A stretch of DNA of 64,000 bases from the NCBI RefSeq assembly GCF_000002425.4, contig NC_037255.1, positions 6,020,063 through 6,084,062 on the forward strand, written 5' to 3'. Shown here one piece after another: positions 51,180 through 64,000 of this stretch. Under the pieces are notes generated by a model. The model worked only from the letters and a program-made list of their open reading frames with translations. It ran no database searches and had not been told where the DNA came from. The stretch's first letter is position 1. Each line of letters begins with the position of its first letter. A program made the position numbers and the translations under genes. This stretch comes from Physcomitrium patens. Lineage: Eukaryota; Streptophyta; Bryopsida; Funariales; Funariaceae.

Positions 51180-51646
51180 TGTTACAAATATGCAATAAGA
51201 AGATTCTAGAAATATTTCTAAAATATTTTATTATATTTTAGAAGATTCTAAAATATTCCAAGAAGATTCTTAGAAGATTCTTAGAAGATTCTAGAAGATT
51301 CTTAGAAGATTCTAGAAGATTCTTAGAAGGTTCTAGAAGATTCTTAAAATATTTTAGCAAGTTCTAGAAAGTTCTAAAAGAATTAAGAAAGTTATTTGAG
51401 AAGCTTCTTAAGGTTGCTTTATCTTTAAGTAACATAGAAACTTCTTAAGAAGCTTCCTAATACCTAGTATATATTGGAGTCAAGGCATAGGGAATCCTCA
51501 GTCCAACAATATATCTTTTAGAATTATAATTTACCTTTCTAGATGTTGATCTTAATTTTATCTTATTTAATCAAGTTTTTGTTATCTTTCTTATTGAAAT
51601 TCATTAGTTCTTCTTATTTTGTCTCCCATATAGTGGATCCGTAACA
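51180..51646 (+). repeat. 3' LTR of family C element
   Basis: 467 bp, TGTTACAAATATGC to GGATCCGTAACA. Between about 51236 and 51345 a decamer-like AGAAGATTCT unit is repeated about eight times; this explains most of the 50-bp length difference from the 5' LTR. Confidence 0.8.
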
Positions 51647-52140
51647 CAAAGTACTAAAGATAAAGAAACATATTTGATCAATTATAGATCATTATAGGAA
51701 TTTATAGGAGATATTTTTCATACATTAAAAGATAAATATTTCTTGAAGGACATTGATTGTATTACTAAGAAATTATTTCTACAATAGATTGAACAGCCTA
51801 ATAAGAATTTACAAGCAACACAACTATTAAGGAAGTTTGAAAGACAATATTCTTAATTATCAAAGGTAGAAAAGTTAACATTTGAGCCAAAGAAGGTTGA
51901 ATTATTTCTTCAAGTTGTTGATGGAGAATTATAAATAAAATTGGAGTTGCTTCTTTAAGACAAAGATGAAGATGAAGGATTAACAACAAAGTAGAAAAAT
52001 ATTGAAGACATTGTAAGATTGCTTGCAAAATGAAAAAGAAAGAATGATAGCATTAGTATTCTAAGGATAGTATAAGCATCTAAAATTCAAGTGCATGCTA
52101 CATGACCAACAATGCTTATTGTCCAACTTCTAATGTCTAC

Positions 52141-52178
<38 letters not shown>

Positions 52179-52340
52179 TGAAGAAATTATATGTTGGATG
52201 CAAAATCTTCAAAACAAACTTACAAGGCTTATACAGAAGACTTCTACAAAGAATTTAAAGAATGTTTCTAAACAAGTGTATGTACAAAGATGTATTTGGT
52301 GTGATGATGTTTCTCATTCTAGGAAAGATTGCAATTAATT
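51647..52340 (+). pseudogene. Gag of a further gypsy-like family
   Basis: Plus-strand frames include LIKYEFIG-type and KVEKLTFEPKKVELFL segments. At about 52285-52335 there is an intact zinc knuckle, CIWCDDVSHSRKDC (CX2CX4HX4C), followed by a stop. This gag is unlike those of families A and C. No pol follows. Confidence 0.65.
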
Positions 52341-54057
52341 CAATGACATGGTAGATTATCATCTATGAATTGCTTCATTATTCAATGATCTTATAGCATG
52401 ATATTGAATTTTTCTTAAACATCATCACTTTTCTTTATACAAAGACTATTATTATTAAAAATATCTTAGGATTTGTACAAACCATTTATATAATGCATTG
52501 TTGTTGATTTTAAAGTAGTAAGTGTGCTAATGAGAATAAAATATAGATCCTTCTATACAAATTTATTTTAAATTTTATGAAACATTTTAGATTATTTTGA
52601 ATAAATAAATTACATTATATTAGTCTAAATTTTTTTAATTTTTTCTGATTTTTGGATCTATATCTCTATTCATATTCCATTAAAAGATCTATTTAAAATT
52701 TGCCTACTATTTATTACACATTCTTTATAAAGAAGTATTAAAAAAATGAGAATATATTCTAAACTATATTAGATTATTTTTGCTATATTTATCTTTATTA
52801 CCAAATATTTAGTTTTTTAAAAATTTTAAAATTAAAAATTAAACCACATTTTATATATAAAGATTTAAACAAAAACAAATTTTTAGAAATTTTCTTAGTT
52901 TGTCATTAAAAGCCCAAGTCCAACCATACTTATTTGTCTATTGCAACATTTAACTCTTATTGAATTTGTCAACACACAATTATTTTAGATATGTTAAGTT
53001 TGAAACTCAATGATTTGCAAATTTTATGAAGAATTTCTACTAGTATTATAATATTTCTTTCTATTTTCTATATAATTAAAGTTAATTGACTTACATATTA
53101 ACTAATTATTTGTTCTTTTAATCTTTTTAAAGTAGAAACACAATAAATCTTGTTATTTCTTTTTGACATCCATAATAGCAACATATAAAGTTTTATTAAT
53201 TATGATAAATAAATGCAAAGATAGATAATAATCTCATCTTGTCTTTTTATCAATAAATGTTTTTTAGATAAGAAAACTATTGTATTTAATTGTAGCTTCA
53301 ACTCTTTTAAATATTAATTACATCTTGTATACAAAGTATTGACTTAAGTCCAACTTATCTATGGTATTAAATAAGAATTATTATGAAATTTTATCAGTAG
53401 CTTTAAAAAATAAGTTCAATTTTAAAAGTAATATAGATTGTTTAAGCATTTTGCATTATGCAAGATTTCTTGATTATTGAAATATTAATAATATCTAACT
53501 TGATAATAAGTCAGTTTGTTCTTTATAAACTGTTTCCAAAAGCACAACTTGAATCCATGTTTGCAAGATCTTGGCATATGTTATATGTAACATGTTCAAA
53601 AAATTAATAGACCTCCAATTGCCAAGAATGGCTCTATCTCTATCTTTATGTAGAAGAACTGTATTTTTTCTTTGTATATTTTAAAAGAAGAAATTACTAT
53701 TTAAAACATAATTAGTAATTCTCAATTAATTTTCACCACTCACATCCTAAAATGTTTTAAAAGATTCTACTCATACCTCATCTAGGTATGATATTTTTTT
53801 TATAAGTTATATATTCTTTTAATACATTTTTTAATTCTTGCTAAGAAAGTGGTTTAATTAGTTCAGCATTTGTATAAGCCATGAATTTATTTTGAACAAT
53901 ATATATTATAGAACAAGTGCCCCATTAGAAATTATCTTAACTTTGTATATAAATAAAAAATTTGATTAAATACTGTTTAAAATAATTTTATAATTGAATC
54001 GTAAAATTATGGAAGGAAGAAAAACCAATGTTATAAATTATTCACATGCGTATTTGT

Positions 54058-54102
<45 letters not shown>

Positions 54103-54200
54103 AGAAAATCCAACTAACACTAGATACAATCTGATATTCACTTTAAATTTTCAAGCTAAAAAGTACTCAACAGATGTAAATTGTATGAGCATTCACGGAT
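52341..54200. other. AT-rich DNA, no gene seen
   Basis: No recognisable coding sequence. A long TA microsatellite lies at about 54058-54095, shortly before composition returns to genic level. Confidence 0.55.
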
Positions 54201-55042
54201 ACAAAGTATTATCACACCACTTCAGAATAATCGTCTGCTAAATTGAATTTCAAATACTTGACACCAGACACATGGCTGTTTATTTCACAACTTGACAACC
54301 TGACAATGGCTGTTTGAAATGGTCCAAAGAAACAAAACATTCAACATATCACAAAGCAAGATATTTTGAGTGATATTAATCCTCTTCATTCTCGGAATGA
54401 CCCTACCACATGTGAGTACAGCAAACAGTGTGCTAATGTGAAGTAAAGAGGAGATCTAGCCGGCTAACCATTTATCGGTTACTCTTGAAAAATACTACAC
54501 GGACAGAACACCGAAATATGAAGGCAAATGTGATCGGTGAAACTGACAAATGAAGAAAACCACTCAACCTAAGTGGCTATTTAACGTCATTCAAATCTAA
54601 CTACAAAAACAACACACGAAGAAAATTCATCGTATCAACATTAGCATTCTCCCAAGCAGTGCCCGAAATATCATCCAAAGAACTCTACCCGACAAACCAA
54701 CACCAGTTCTTGTATTCGGAATGAAAACAAGGTTTTCGATGCAAACCTAAATAATCTTTCAGGAAATCAAAATCCACTGAATGTCCACATTGACAAGCTT
54801 AAGGCGAAGAAACTAAGCATTAATACCTAAATTATATTGGCTGACAAGGAAAACTCATCCTACACAAACGATGCCACTGGCAGATTGAAATACTGCATCA
54901 GACACTGGAATCGTTCTCTGTGGAGAACGGGAGTATAAAATACTACAAAATTGATGTCCAATTTAACCTGGAGAAGACAAAAACGTAACATGAAAACAGC
55001 AACCTCGTTCGCTGCTTTCGTAGCAGAAATTGATCGCAGCAT
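54201..55042 (-). other. 3' flank and probable 3' UTR of eIF3c
   Basis: Composition rises to genic level toward 55042. There is no other frame of interest; the polyadenylation point cannot be placed. Confidence 0.45.
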
Positions 55043-58000
55043 CTAGAAGCGGCTGCCCATCCTTGACAAGCTTACCATGCGACCACCTGCGTCTGCTGCC
55101 TGTTGGCCTCTGTTGATGCCCGCAGCAGTTGGTCCTGTTTGGTAGGGAGTCCTGCCGACGCTGCTGTATGCGTCCTGGTACCGGGTGCTCTGATAGCCAC
55201 TGCTGTAGCCACGACCTCCTCCTCCCTGTCCACCGCGATTGTAATTGTTGTATCCTCCCTGATTGTTGTCTCTACCACCACGACCCCCTCCGAAGTTGTC
55301 TCTGCCACCACGACCACCTCGTCCACCCTTATTACCCCCGCGCCCTCCTCCAAAATCTCCGCCGCGTCTGCCCCCTGCAGCATCAGCGTAGTCCTGAGTA
55401 TCTCTATTGCGTCGTCCCATACCCTCCAAGCCTCCACCACCTGTACGCGCATCAAATGCCTTCTCGTTGCTCTCCACCAACACGTTCAACTTCTCGGCGA
55501 ATTGAGACGCCAATGCTTGCAGCCGAGTAGGCTCTACGTTGTGCGTCACGATGCAACGCGTTGGCTGGTCCCAGCTGGCATGCAGCTCCTCTGCGATCAT
55601 CATCTTGCTCACTATGCTGTGCACCTGGGCTTCTGGCAAGCCGAACATCGTCATCAGCTGGTCGAGGCTTAAGGAATCGAAGTACGGCGAGTACGTGAAA
55701 ATATACGTCCGAAGAGCCTCCTCCTGCATCTTGCCCCGAAGCATCTGCAGAATTGCCTCCCGTTTCCCCAGGAGTTTCCACACGTCCATGCTCTGGATAA
55801 CTTCCACTGCCTTCTCCCAGTCACCTTTGCTCAATGCCTGCGTAGCTGCCATCACGTGGTCCCGGACGTTTTCCGGAGGACCCGTGAACGTCTGCTTCTC
55901 GTTAATGTCCAACAGCCTTCGGAATGGCTTACTAATAACCTTCCTTTTCATGTCGTGCATGCTTGATGCCATGTTCGGCACCTCCAATAGCATCGCTGTG
56001 ACCAGATGCACCGCCTCCAAGAGCTCCAAATTTATGTGCATGTGGAAGGGCATCTGCCTCCTCCTCTCCAGCTTCTCCTGTTCGGGATTCTTCTCGTGCC
56101 AACGGCTTTGCTGAACCCCCTGCGCCAACAACTCCTTGACACGGCCACCGGCATACAGTTCAGATAGACAGTTGTGCGCCTCCATTACCAACGACTCCCG
56201 GAATGCGCATAGGCCCAACTGCGCCATAGCCCTGTTGAACAAAAGCTGAGTTGAAATATCCATGTTCATCACCGAATCCTGCAAATGGCTCATCAACAAC
56301 AAATCCCTAGCTGTGTAGTACTCATCCGAAATAGCGTGCTGGTAGATATCACAAAGCATCGCCCGAGCTTTTGTCCGCTCATCTCCGTACTTATAGATCA
56401 AAGTCACCAACTGGTCCATCAGCTTCCTGTTCACACTAGGAAAAGAGGCTCTACGCGGAACAATCTCCGGGGTCACCACGAACGATGCAGGCCCCTTGGT
56501 CTCAGTGACCCCTTTCATCGCGACATCTCCGTCCTCCTCCTCACCTTCGACTCCAGCCTCCGCAGCTGCACCCGAGCGGCTCTGCAACTCCGACAACTTC
56601 CTCATCGCCTCATAAACTTCCTGCGGCTTGTAGTACACATGCTCTACCCGCCTCAGAGCCACCCTAGCGGCTGCCCTCATGTCGCCTAGCCTCTCCACAT
56701 ACTGCTGCACATTCTGGGCCAATGTCATGAACAAAGGCTCGTCCCGCAGCCTTTCAACGTAATCCTTCGTGTGAGGATCAATACACTGCAAACTCTTGAA
56801 CAGCTCGTCGTCGCACCGCTCCAAAAATGCCACTACATTACCCCACACATGAATAGGTCCCTCATGATCTGCTCCCTTCTCCGTCTCGTTCTCCACCTCT
56901 GGCTCCGAAGTTTCGTCCATTACGATGTTCGGGTACTGGGCCAAAATGTCCAAGATCACCAGTATGTTCTGAACGCACTTCTTCCACACCGCAATCGGCA
57001 TGTGTGTGCTCAGGCTTGGATTCACGTCGAACTGGGCCGACACCACATGCACCATCACCTCCAGCTTTTGCGCGGGGGTCTTTGCGCACCTGGCAAGGTA
57101 TGACAGTTGCTCCACTTGCTCGGCACGGTCTGTACCCTTGCGCCCACGGGCCACAATTATCTCTTTCAACTTCTTGTCCACCATCTCCCACGAAATCTGG
57201 CCAGGGTCTAACTTCGGGAACATCTCCTTCGGCTTCTTCTGAGCAGACGTCCAGTCCCCTCCGTCATCAGGGTTGTCCGCGTCATCTGAGAGATCCTCTG
57301 GACGATCCTCTGGAAGATCGTCGTCATCGTCATCACTAAATACATCATCTGCGTTTTCTCCATCGTCTGAGTCAGACTCCACATCTGACACCGGATTAGC
57401 CCTGAATTTCTCGATATCAGCTTGGTACAACTGGTTGTTTTTCTTCAGCTTCTGTTTCATAAAGTTCAATGCTTTGGCGTTACTAGGACTCATCTTCTTC
57501 TTAGCTTCCTTGTTCAGCAAAGTCTGGTTCAAATAATCCTCGAGCAGTACAAGGCCCTTGATATACACGCGGGGCGCAACTTGAGACTCCGTAAGACGGT
57601 TGACCTTCTCCAATTGCTTGTTCAACCGCTCAAAACTCTCTTGCAGCTGAACCCAATCATTAATATTGATTTGATTTTGTATCTGCACTGTAGTCTGCGC
57701 CAACTCATCAAACCGCTTATCCTTGGCGGATCGAACCACTCGCCTCTGATCATCGGACTCATCACTGTCAGAATCACCGCCAATTCGGTATTTGTCGGCA
57801 ATTTTCTCAGCCTCTTCTCCACCAATAATAACTTCGTCCTCGTCGTGATCAGAGAGCTGACTATCTTCATCACTCTCACTGTCACTCTGCAGTCAGTGCA
57901 GGGATCACATCGTTAGCCCCTGATAAACCTAAAGTGCAGCTTCAAAAACCGGTTCAATCCGTTCCCGAACTAGAGGAGCCACAAAATCTAAATAGACCTC

Positions 58001-58323
58001 CAACGACCTCTAACCCTTGTGCCTCATATTCTCAGCACTCCCAGCACGGTAGAAGCTCAGGCATACTTCTTACCACCATAGATATAATTTACTTCACTAA
58101 ATGTCATAACAAACATCACACCCTCGCTTTCTCATAATGCACAAAGAAATCACTCCAGGTCTGTGGCCCTCCGGAACAACGTAGAAGAATTTTCCGCTAT
58201 CGAACCCAAAAACACAAAAAAATCCGCAAAAAATTCGCAAGATATCGATTATCAGAAACAATAGGGACAACCAGATGTTGAGAAGCTGGAGATACTTACG
58301 TTACCCCAAAATTTAGACGCCAT
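55043..58323 (-). CDS. Translation initiation factor eIF3 subunit c
   Basis: Core eIF3 subunit that binds the 40S ribosome and bridges eIF1/eIF5 in the cytosolic pre-initiation complex. Two coding exons: 58300-58323 (MASKFWGN) and 55043-57886, one intron with GTAAGT and CTGCAG borders; 955 residues. Acidic Ser/Asp/Glu N-terminus, then KDKRFDEL and [11 protein letters not shown], a second long acidic patch ([10 protein letters not shown]), the conserved [52 protein letters not shown] and [20 protein letters not shown], and a C-terminal PCI domain ending in [13 protein letters not shown] Gly/Arg-rich tail of about 100 residues with repeated RGG/GGRGG closes the protein. Without the first exon the frame would start at a GTG codon (57739), which is not a real start. 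Orthology to plant eIF3c is certain. Confidence 0.97.
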
Positions 58324-59249
58324 GTTGCCGCAAGCGTAATGTGTCCACCGGTAGGATAAAGACTGCGTGAAAGGTGAAACCCAAACCTGCTAAGAACCAA
58401 AGCCCCCCTTCAAAGAGCTGCGAGGCCGATGGTGAAGGAGTCCACTTAGTTGTCCGCTAAACCCTAAAAGACCGATTTGGGATTGCAGGTCCCGAATCCA
58501 CTATGAAGACCTCGATCTCTACTACTCTCCATTTCACGTGAATTTCATTCATCACCCAAGCTTCTTTTATCCATATGCATGAATGACGAGCAATCCATGG
58601 TGTGACTGGATTCCGTTCCTTCTGTGGCTCTTTCATTCATCCATCCAGCTGCCCGGAAATTGCAAAGCTTAACTCGGGCAGCCCATTGCCACTGCTTTAT
58701 ATCAAAATTTGAAAAAAACTTAAGTACCAGTATACTTATACCCTAATTTTATTAGTTTTCATAACATAAAATAAGTGCATGCTCTCTCAAAAGGCAGTTT
58801 TAAGAGTTGAGGTATCTTTTTCACTTCAATATTAATATTAGGTATTTGTGTGAATAACATGCAGTGCATGTCGTATACTTCAAATTACACCTGCGCATTT
58901 TTAATTTTAAAAATTTTCTGTATTTTTTACATATCAACCGAATAGGTTTAGAGGAAGTGTATATAAGGAGAATAACCAAATACATGTATGTGCTGTTTTG
59001 TACGTAATTTTACGCTTACAACCTTGTAATGTGTTAGTTAACCTGGAACCTGTGATTTTTAAGAATGCAACATGCTTGGCTTATATTTTGTCGACAACTT
59101 TTCCCCTACTCTATTAACACATTACTCAAATTTTGCACCATCATTTTCCATTTGCTTTGTGCGTCAAATTTCTTAAGTTATCATATATTATAGATTTTAT
59201 TTTTTAAAAGCATTGCAAAAGAATTTGAGATACTGGTTTTGTAGAAGGT
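58324..59249. promoter_or_regulatory. Divergent upstream region shared by eIF3c and the 14-3-3 gene
   Basis: 926 bp between two opposite start codons. The eIF3c half is GC-richer with a telo-box; the 14-3-3 half is AT-rich. A TTTTGTAG just before the 14-3-3 ATG could be the acceptor of a 5' UTR intron. Confidence 0.55.
58459..58467. promoter_or_regulatory. Telo-box AAACCCTAA upstream of eIF3c
   Basis: AAACCCTAA on the plus strand, 136 bp upstream of the eIF3c ATG. Telo-boxes are known near the starts of plant translation and ribosomal-protein genes, so the placement fits the gene. One 9-mer alone is weak evidence. Confidence 0.5.
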
Positions 59250-60666
<1,417 letters not shown>

Positions 60667-61615
60667 AAATGTTCTTCTGTGCTGAAGTCAATTGACATTC
60701 ATACATCTAAACCATTTTGTAAGATTTTTTTGATTGGGTTCACATAAAATTAAAATTTGAAGAATCATTTACAGAAAAAAATGCAATCAATATTGTGTGT
60801 TGTAACTTTTCAAATTCTATTCAAACAATGTATCAGTGTAAAGATAATAAAATTGTTCATGAGGTCTTTATAATAGAAATTATAATGAAGATGGTACAGT
60901 CATTTGATAATTATAAATTCTCATTTTATTACTCTTTCTGAAATGTTTTACACTTAACCACATTAAGTGGTTGACTTTTTTTTTTTTGTTTAAAAATGTA
61001 ATATGTATGATGATTTCAGAAATATGGTTTATTTACTTGTAAATTTATCATTTTATGTTATGTTATTCCAGTGTTAAAATAAAATAGAAATATATTTTAA
61101 TAACATTCAAAACAGTATTACACATGAAAAAGAAAAATATTTATAACTTCATTTGCACAATGTGTAATCAAATAAACAAGATGTGTTTATCTCTACATTT
61201 GTTGTTTATAATTTTGATTTTGAACAGATAATCATAGTGTAGATGATTCTGTAAAAAATAAACCACCAAAGTTTTAAACAATGCAATGATTACTTCAAAT
61301 TCATTAGAGCTAAACAATAATCAATGCACCAAACTTTGGAAGCTTAATAAAAAGCTGGTATATATACATATATTAGAAAAATAATGATACATGAATTAAA
61401 TCATGTTGTGAACATTCAAGTAAAATAATATTAACAATATGTAAATAAATTGAACCGGAATTTTCAAAACCATCTACGTCTTTCAAATCTGAAAATTTTA
61501 AAGTACCTGTTGTCAATAAATTGCTATATTAGATAAAAACATTTCATCTGGTACATTATTAACAGTATTTAACGCCAATTTAAAATCTAAATGATCAAAA
61601 TTTTGTTTTCATGTA

Positions 61616-61649
<34 letters not shown>

Positions 61650-62932
61650 TATGTTTCCTTCACATGAAAAAACACGCTCAAGAAATAAAGAAACAAATAA
61701 TCAAATCGCAAATATAACACACGATGTGTGTATGTATATGTGTGTGAGTATATATAAAACAAACTCGAAAAAAAAAAACAAAAACAAAAACAAAAAACAA
61801 ACAAACGAAATCAAAATCAAAAAACAAACACAAGACAACACTAATCTAGTAAATAATATGCCCAATTTGAACACAATGTAATGAAGTGGATGTAACAATT
61901 GAAGAACTCACGTCGGCATTTACTGCCTTGAATTTCGATTTTATGGGTATGTCATGCTTGGTAAGTAGAAAAATACATTAAAAAAAGGAAAAAAAGAAAA
62001 AAAAGAAAAAAAGAAAGAAAGGAAGGAAGATCTGGAACATGGTACATACATGAATCTCAAAGAGATCCTCTACATAATTTCTTTTTTTTGTTGAGAAGAC
62101 AATTTTTTTCAATGGCACTTTTATTTTTTTTATTTATTGGTATTTTATTCCAGTTTCTAATTGAAACTGAATAGAAAGAAGAATAAAATTGAAATTCAGC
62201 GAGATTAAATGTTTCATGTCGAAAACTATCTCAGATCCTCCAAAAACACAGTATAAAATGATTCTTAAAAAAAAGAAGAGGACAAGTGATAAACTAAATA
62301 AAATTTACATTGTTGTTCATAGTTTATTGTATTGTTGATTTTGTAGGTTATTTTCTACCATGAATTTGATTTCAATCCATTATATCTAAAGCATAAAAAA
62401 TATATGTATATATATATATATATATGTATATTCATATTTATTCGAAATATTTATCATTAAAACATGCTGAGCTGGCAAAGGGAGGAGTAAAAATCTGAGG
62501 TGGAATTCGTGTATGGGGTCATTGGTCCACGTCATTCCCCAAGACTTGTATCCCAGTGTTGGATGGTCACTAATCACTAATCAGTCACTAATCAGGTGCC
62601 AAAACAGAGAGCCCAGCTTTGTCCTCATTAAAAAAGTGACCAGAGTCGACTTGAAAGGAAGGCCTACAACCTAAAGCCGAGCCAATTTTTCCGGTGAGAG
62701 ACTTATTTCTTCGCGTCTGTTTTTTGAAGCTATATTGGTTGTCAGCTTTTGTCCATTTCAAGTGATGGGCAGGGAGAAAGTCCCTCACGAATGCGGCACC
62801 CGTCTCGTCTGAACAGCCTCTCGACGGCGTTGTCACGGCCCGTGCTCCTGCGCACAGCCACGCTTTCAATCTCACTATGCTGTTTTAGCTGGAGCTCATA
62901 TTCACCTTCTCACGTTTTCAGTAGATTACCGC
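60667..62932. other. Intergenic region between 14-3-3 and FO synthase
   Basis: The left part holds the 14-3-3 3' UTR (an AATAAAATTG near 60846 is a plausible polyadenylation signal). The middle is AT-rich with microsatellites at 61618-61648 and 62398-62425 and purine-rich runs near 61980-62030. From about 62450 composition is genic and should contain the FO synthase promoter and 5' UTR. No other gene seen. Confidence 0.5.
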
Positions 62933-64000
62933 ATGGAATTTCAAATGGATGCCGCATTCCGTCGCAGTTTCTCTCGTCGGCATGCAAGTGCGATACCGCC
63001 CCGGCAGCAGCATTGTAAACGAGGCTGGAATTCATTCCTTAATTTCTCGCGAAGAATCTCCTCTACGTCCACATTGCTTCACAATAGTCTTCGCAGCTCT
63101 TCGAGTTTGATATCGAAGAGAAAGGCTGCTAACATTTTGGTAAATGTTACGGCATCCGGACGTGGCTTGGAAACGCTTGAGTTCATACAAAGTGGCAAGC
63201 TCGGGGAGCATCCCGACGAGGCATCGCTACGAGAGGTTGTGGATTTGGAAGTGAGTTGTCTCGCTGCAGCTGCTGCTCGAATTCGTGATAGGAGGGAGGA
63301 CGGTAACATCGTCACTTTCTCTCCCAAGGTTTTCATTCCCCTCACACGAGTATGTCGAGATTTCTGTGGGTACTGCACTTTTGCTGCGTCTCCTCGACCC
63401 GGGCAGGCAGTCTATATGAGCGTCGATGAGGTGAGATGACTTCAATTCCTCGGCATCTGCCTCAAATAGTAATTAAAGAAGTTCCATTAGGGGGGTTATC
63501 GTAGAGCACTTAGATACGGCAACGTCGAAGTAGGGGAGGCAAATTTTCCATATTTCTGGCTTGCAAGCCAGAGACGCCATGAATTTGAGACCGTGTTTCT
63601 TTAAATGCAAACTCAGTGGAAATAGTTGTAAGTTTAGCCCCTTACGACTTTTAGAATTTAGCTGTCGATGTCCAACTTCACTTATCCTTGTCTTCTACAA
63701 TGTTCACAATTTGTGAGGTTATTATTAAAAGCGTGTTTCTCGTTGTAATCCAACTTCATTGGAAACATAATTTGTATTGCTCATGGTCACCACCCATCAG
63801 GTGCTGGAGGTGGCTCGTGCAGGTGTGGCAGCAGGTTGCACGGAGGCTCTGTTCACTTTGGGAGACAAGCCCGAGCTCCTCTACAGCCAAGCAAAGCATG
63901 AAGTAATCATGCTTTCCCATTTTTGCACAACTGATAACCAAAGGGCAGGAAGTTTCTCTTCATTACATGTCATCAAAGATTTCATGCAATATAAGATAAT
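62933..64000 (+). CDS. FO synthase (7,8-didemethyl-8-hydroxy-5-deazariboflavin synthase), CofG-like part, 3' end off window
   Basis: Radical SAM enzyme that, with the CofH activity, makes the deazaflavin FO from tyrosine and a ribityl-uracil intermediate. FO is the precursor of F420 and an antenna chromophore of some photolyases and cryptochromes. Exons: 62933-63430 (166 residues) and 63801-63902 (34 residues), GT/AG borders, phase 0; the next exon is beyond the window. The 4Fe-4S motif CX3CX2C is CRDFCGYC (C141, C145, C148) after FIPLTRV, followed by AASPRPGQAVYMSVDEV and CTEALFTLGDKPE, all typical of CofG/FbiC. The first ~70 residues are Ser/Arg-rich with few acids, like an organelle targeting peptide. 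Met at residue 5 is an alternative start. Introns argue against bacterial contamination. Whether a CofH half is fused cannot be seen. Confidence 0.88.

Larger units (their letters stand above)
45468..51646 (+). mobile_element. Chromovirus family C element with both LTRs and an internal inverted copy
   Basis: 5' LTR 45468-45884, gag about 46080-47030, protease about 47200-47520, RT about 47690-48440, then an inverted family C piece (about 48445-50600), then the element's own integrase end and chromodomain (about 50610-50990), polypurine tract GAAGGGGAGGTGA and 3' LTR 51180-51646. LTRs end TGTTAC...GTAACA in the 3' copy. The flanks GATCA (left) and CAAAG (right) do not match, so no target duplication is seen. 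Many stops in all genes. Confidence 0.8.

Noticed and set aside
45463-51651. Target-site duplication around the family C element
   Set aside because: The flanks read GATCA and CAAAG, with no match even allowing transitions.
55103-55672. Long plus-strand frames opposite eIF3c (also 55539-56114, 56285-56689, 57422-57916)
   Set aside because: They are antisense shadows of the GC-biased eIF3c codons and have low-complexity Ser/Thr/Val or Leu/His composition.
57740-57740. eIF3c starting at position 57739
   Set aside because: That codon is GTG within an exon; a spliced upstream exon at 58300-58323 supplies a proper ATG and the conserved MASKFW start.
62933-63902. Bacterial contamination as source of the CofG-like gene
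   Set aside because: The gene is split by an intron with proper splice sites and carries a eukaryote-like N-terminal extension in continuous plant sequence.

Overview
The window looks like nuclear DNA of a non-seed land plant, most likely a moss. Genes have short GT-AG introns, and each of the five genes recognised has clear plant relatives. Long AT-rich blocks between the genes are filled with decayed chromodomain-bearing Ty3/gypsy retrotransposons. The FO synthase at the right edge also points away from seed plants. The species call is inference; no search was possible.

Layout. 1-3005 (minus): a nucleobase-ascorbate transporter of the NAT11/NAT12 type, 3' end off the window. 3006-6200: mixed-composition upstream DNA with simple repeats. 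6200-11290: AT-rich DNA without genes, including 2.47 kb with no CpG at all. 11292-36140: a nest of LTR retrotransposons. A chromovirus family A (minus strand; elements 0, 1, 2 and 3) and a second gypsy family B (plus strand) are inserted into one another, and two compact 1.32-kb LTR-like elements sit in them. 38171-42082 (minus): a PMT8-like methyltransferase with seven coding exons. 42083-43560: unassigned GC-richer DNA. 43560-54200: a second retrotransposon block, with a related chromovirus (family C, plus strand) that contains an opposite-strand copy of its own family. 55043-58323 (minus): eIF3c, two coding exons. 59250-60666 (plus): a four-exon 14-3-3 protein. 62933-64000 (plus): the 5' part of an FO synthase (CofG half), running off the window.

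The genes do not form a pathway. eIF3c and 14-3-3 are divergent and share a 0.93-kb upstream region with a telo-box on the eIF3c side. The most distinctive gene is the FO synthase, which makes the deazaflavin antenna chromophore of some photolyases and cryptochromes.

The transposon blocks keep a readable history: nested target duplications, an AT-decayed copy next to a young one, C-to-T/G-to-A decay outside CpG context, and a family-wide change (DSG to DSR) at the protease active site. All exon boundaries were placed by eye from splice consensus, reading-frame continuity and resemblance to known families.
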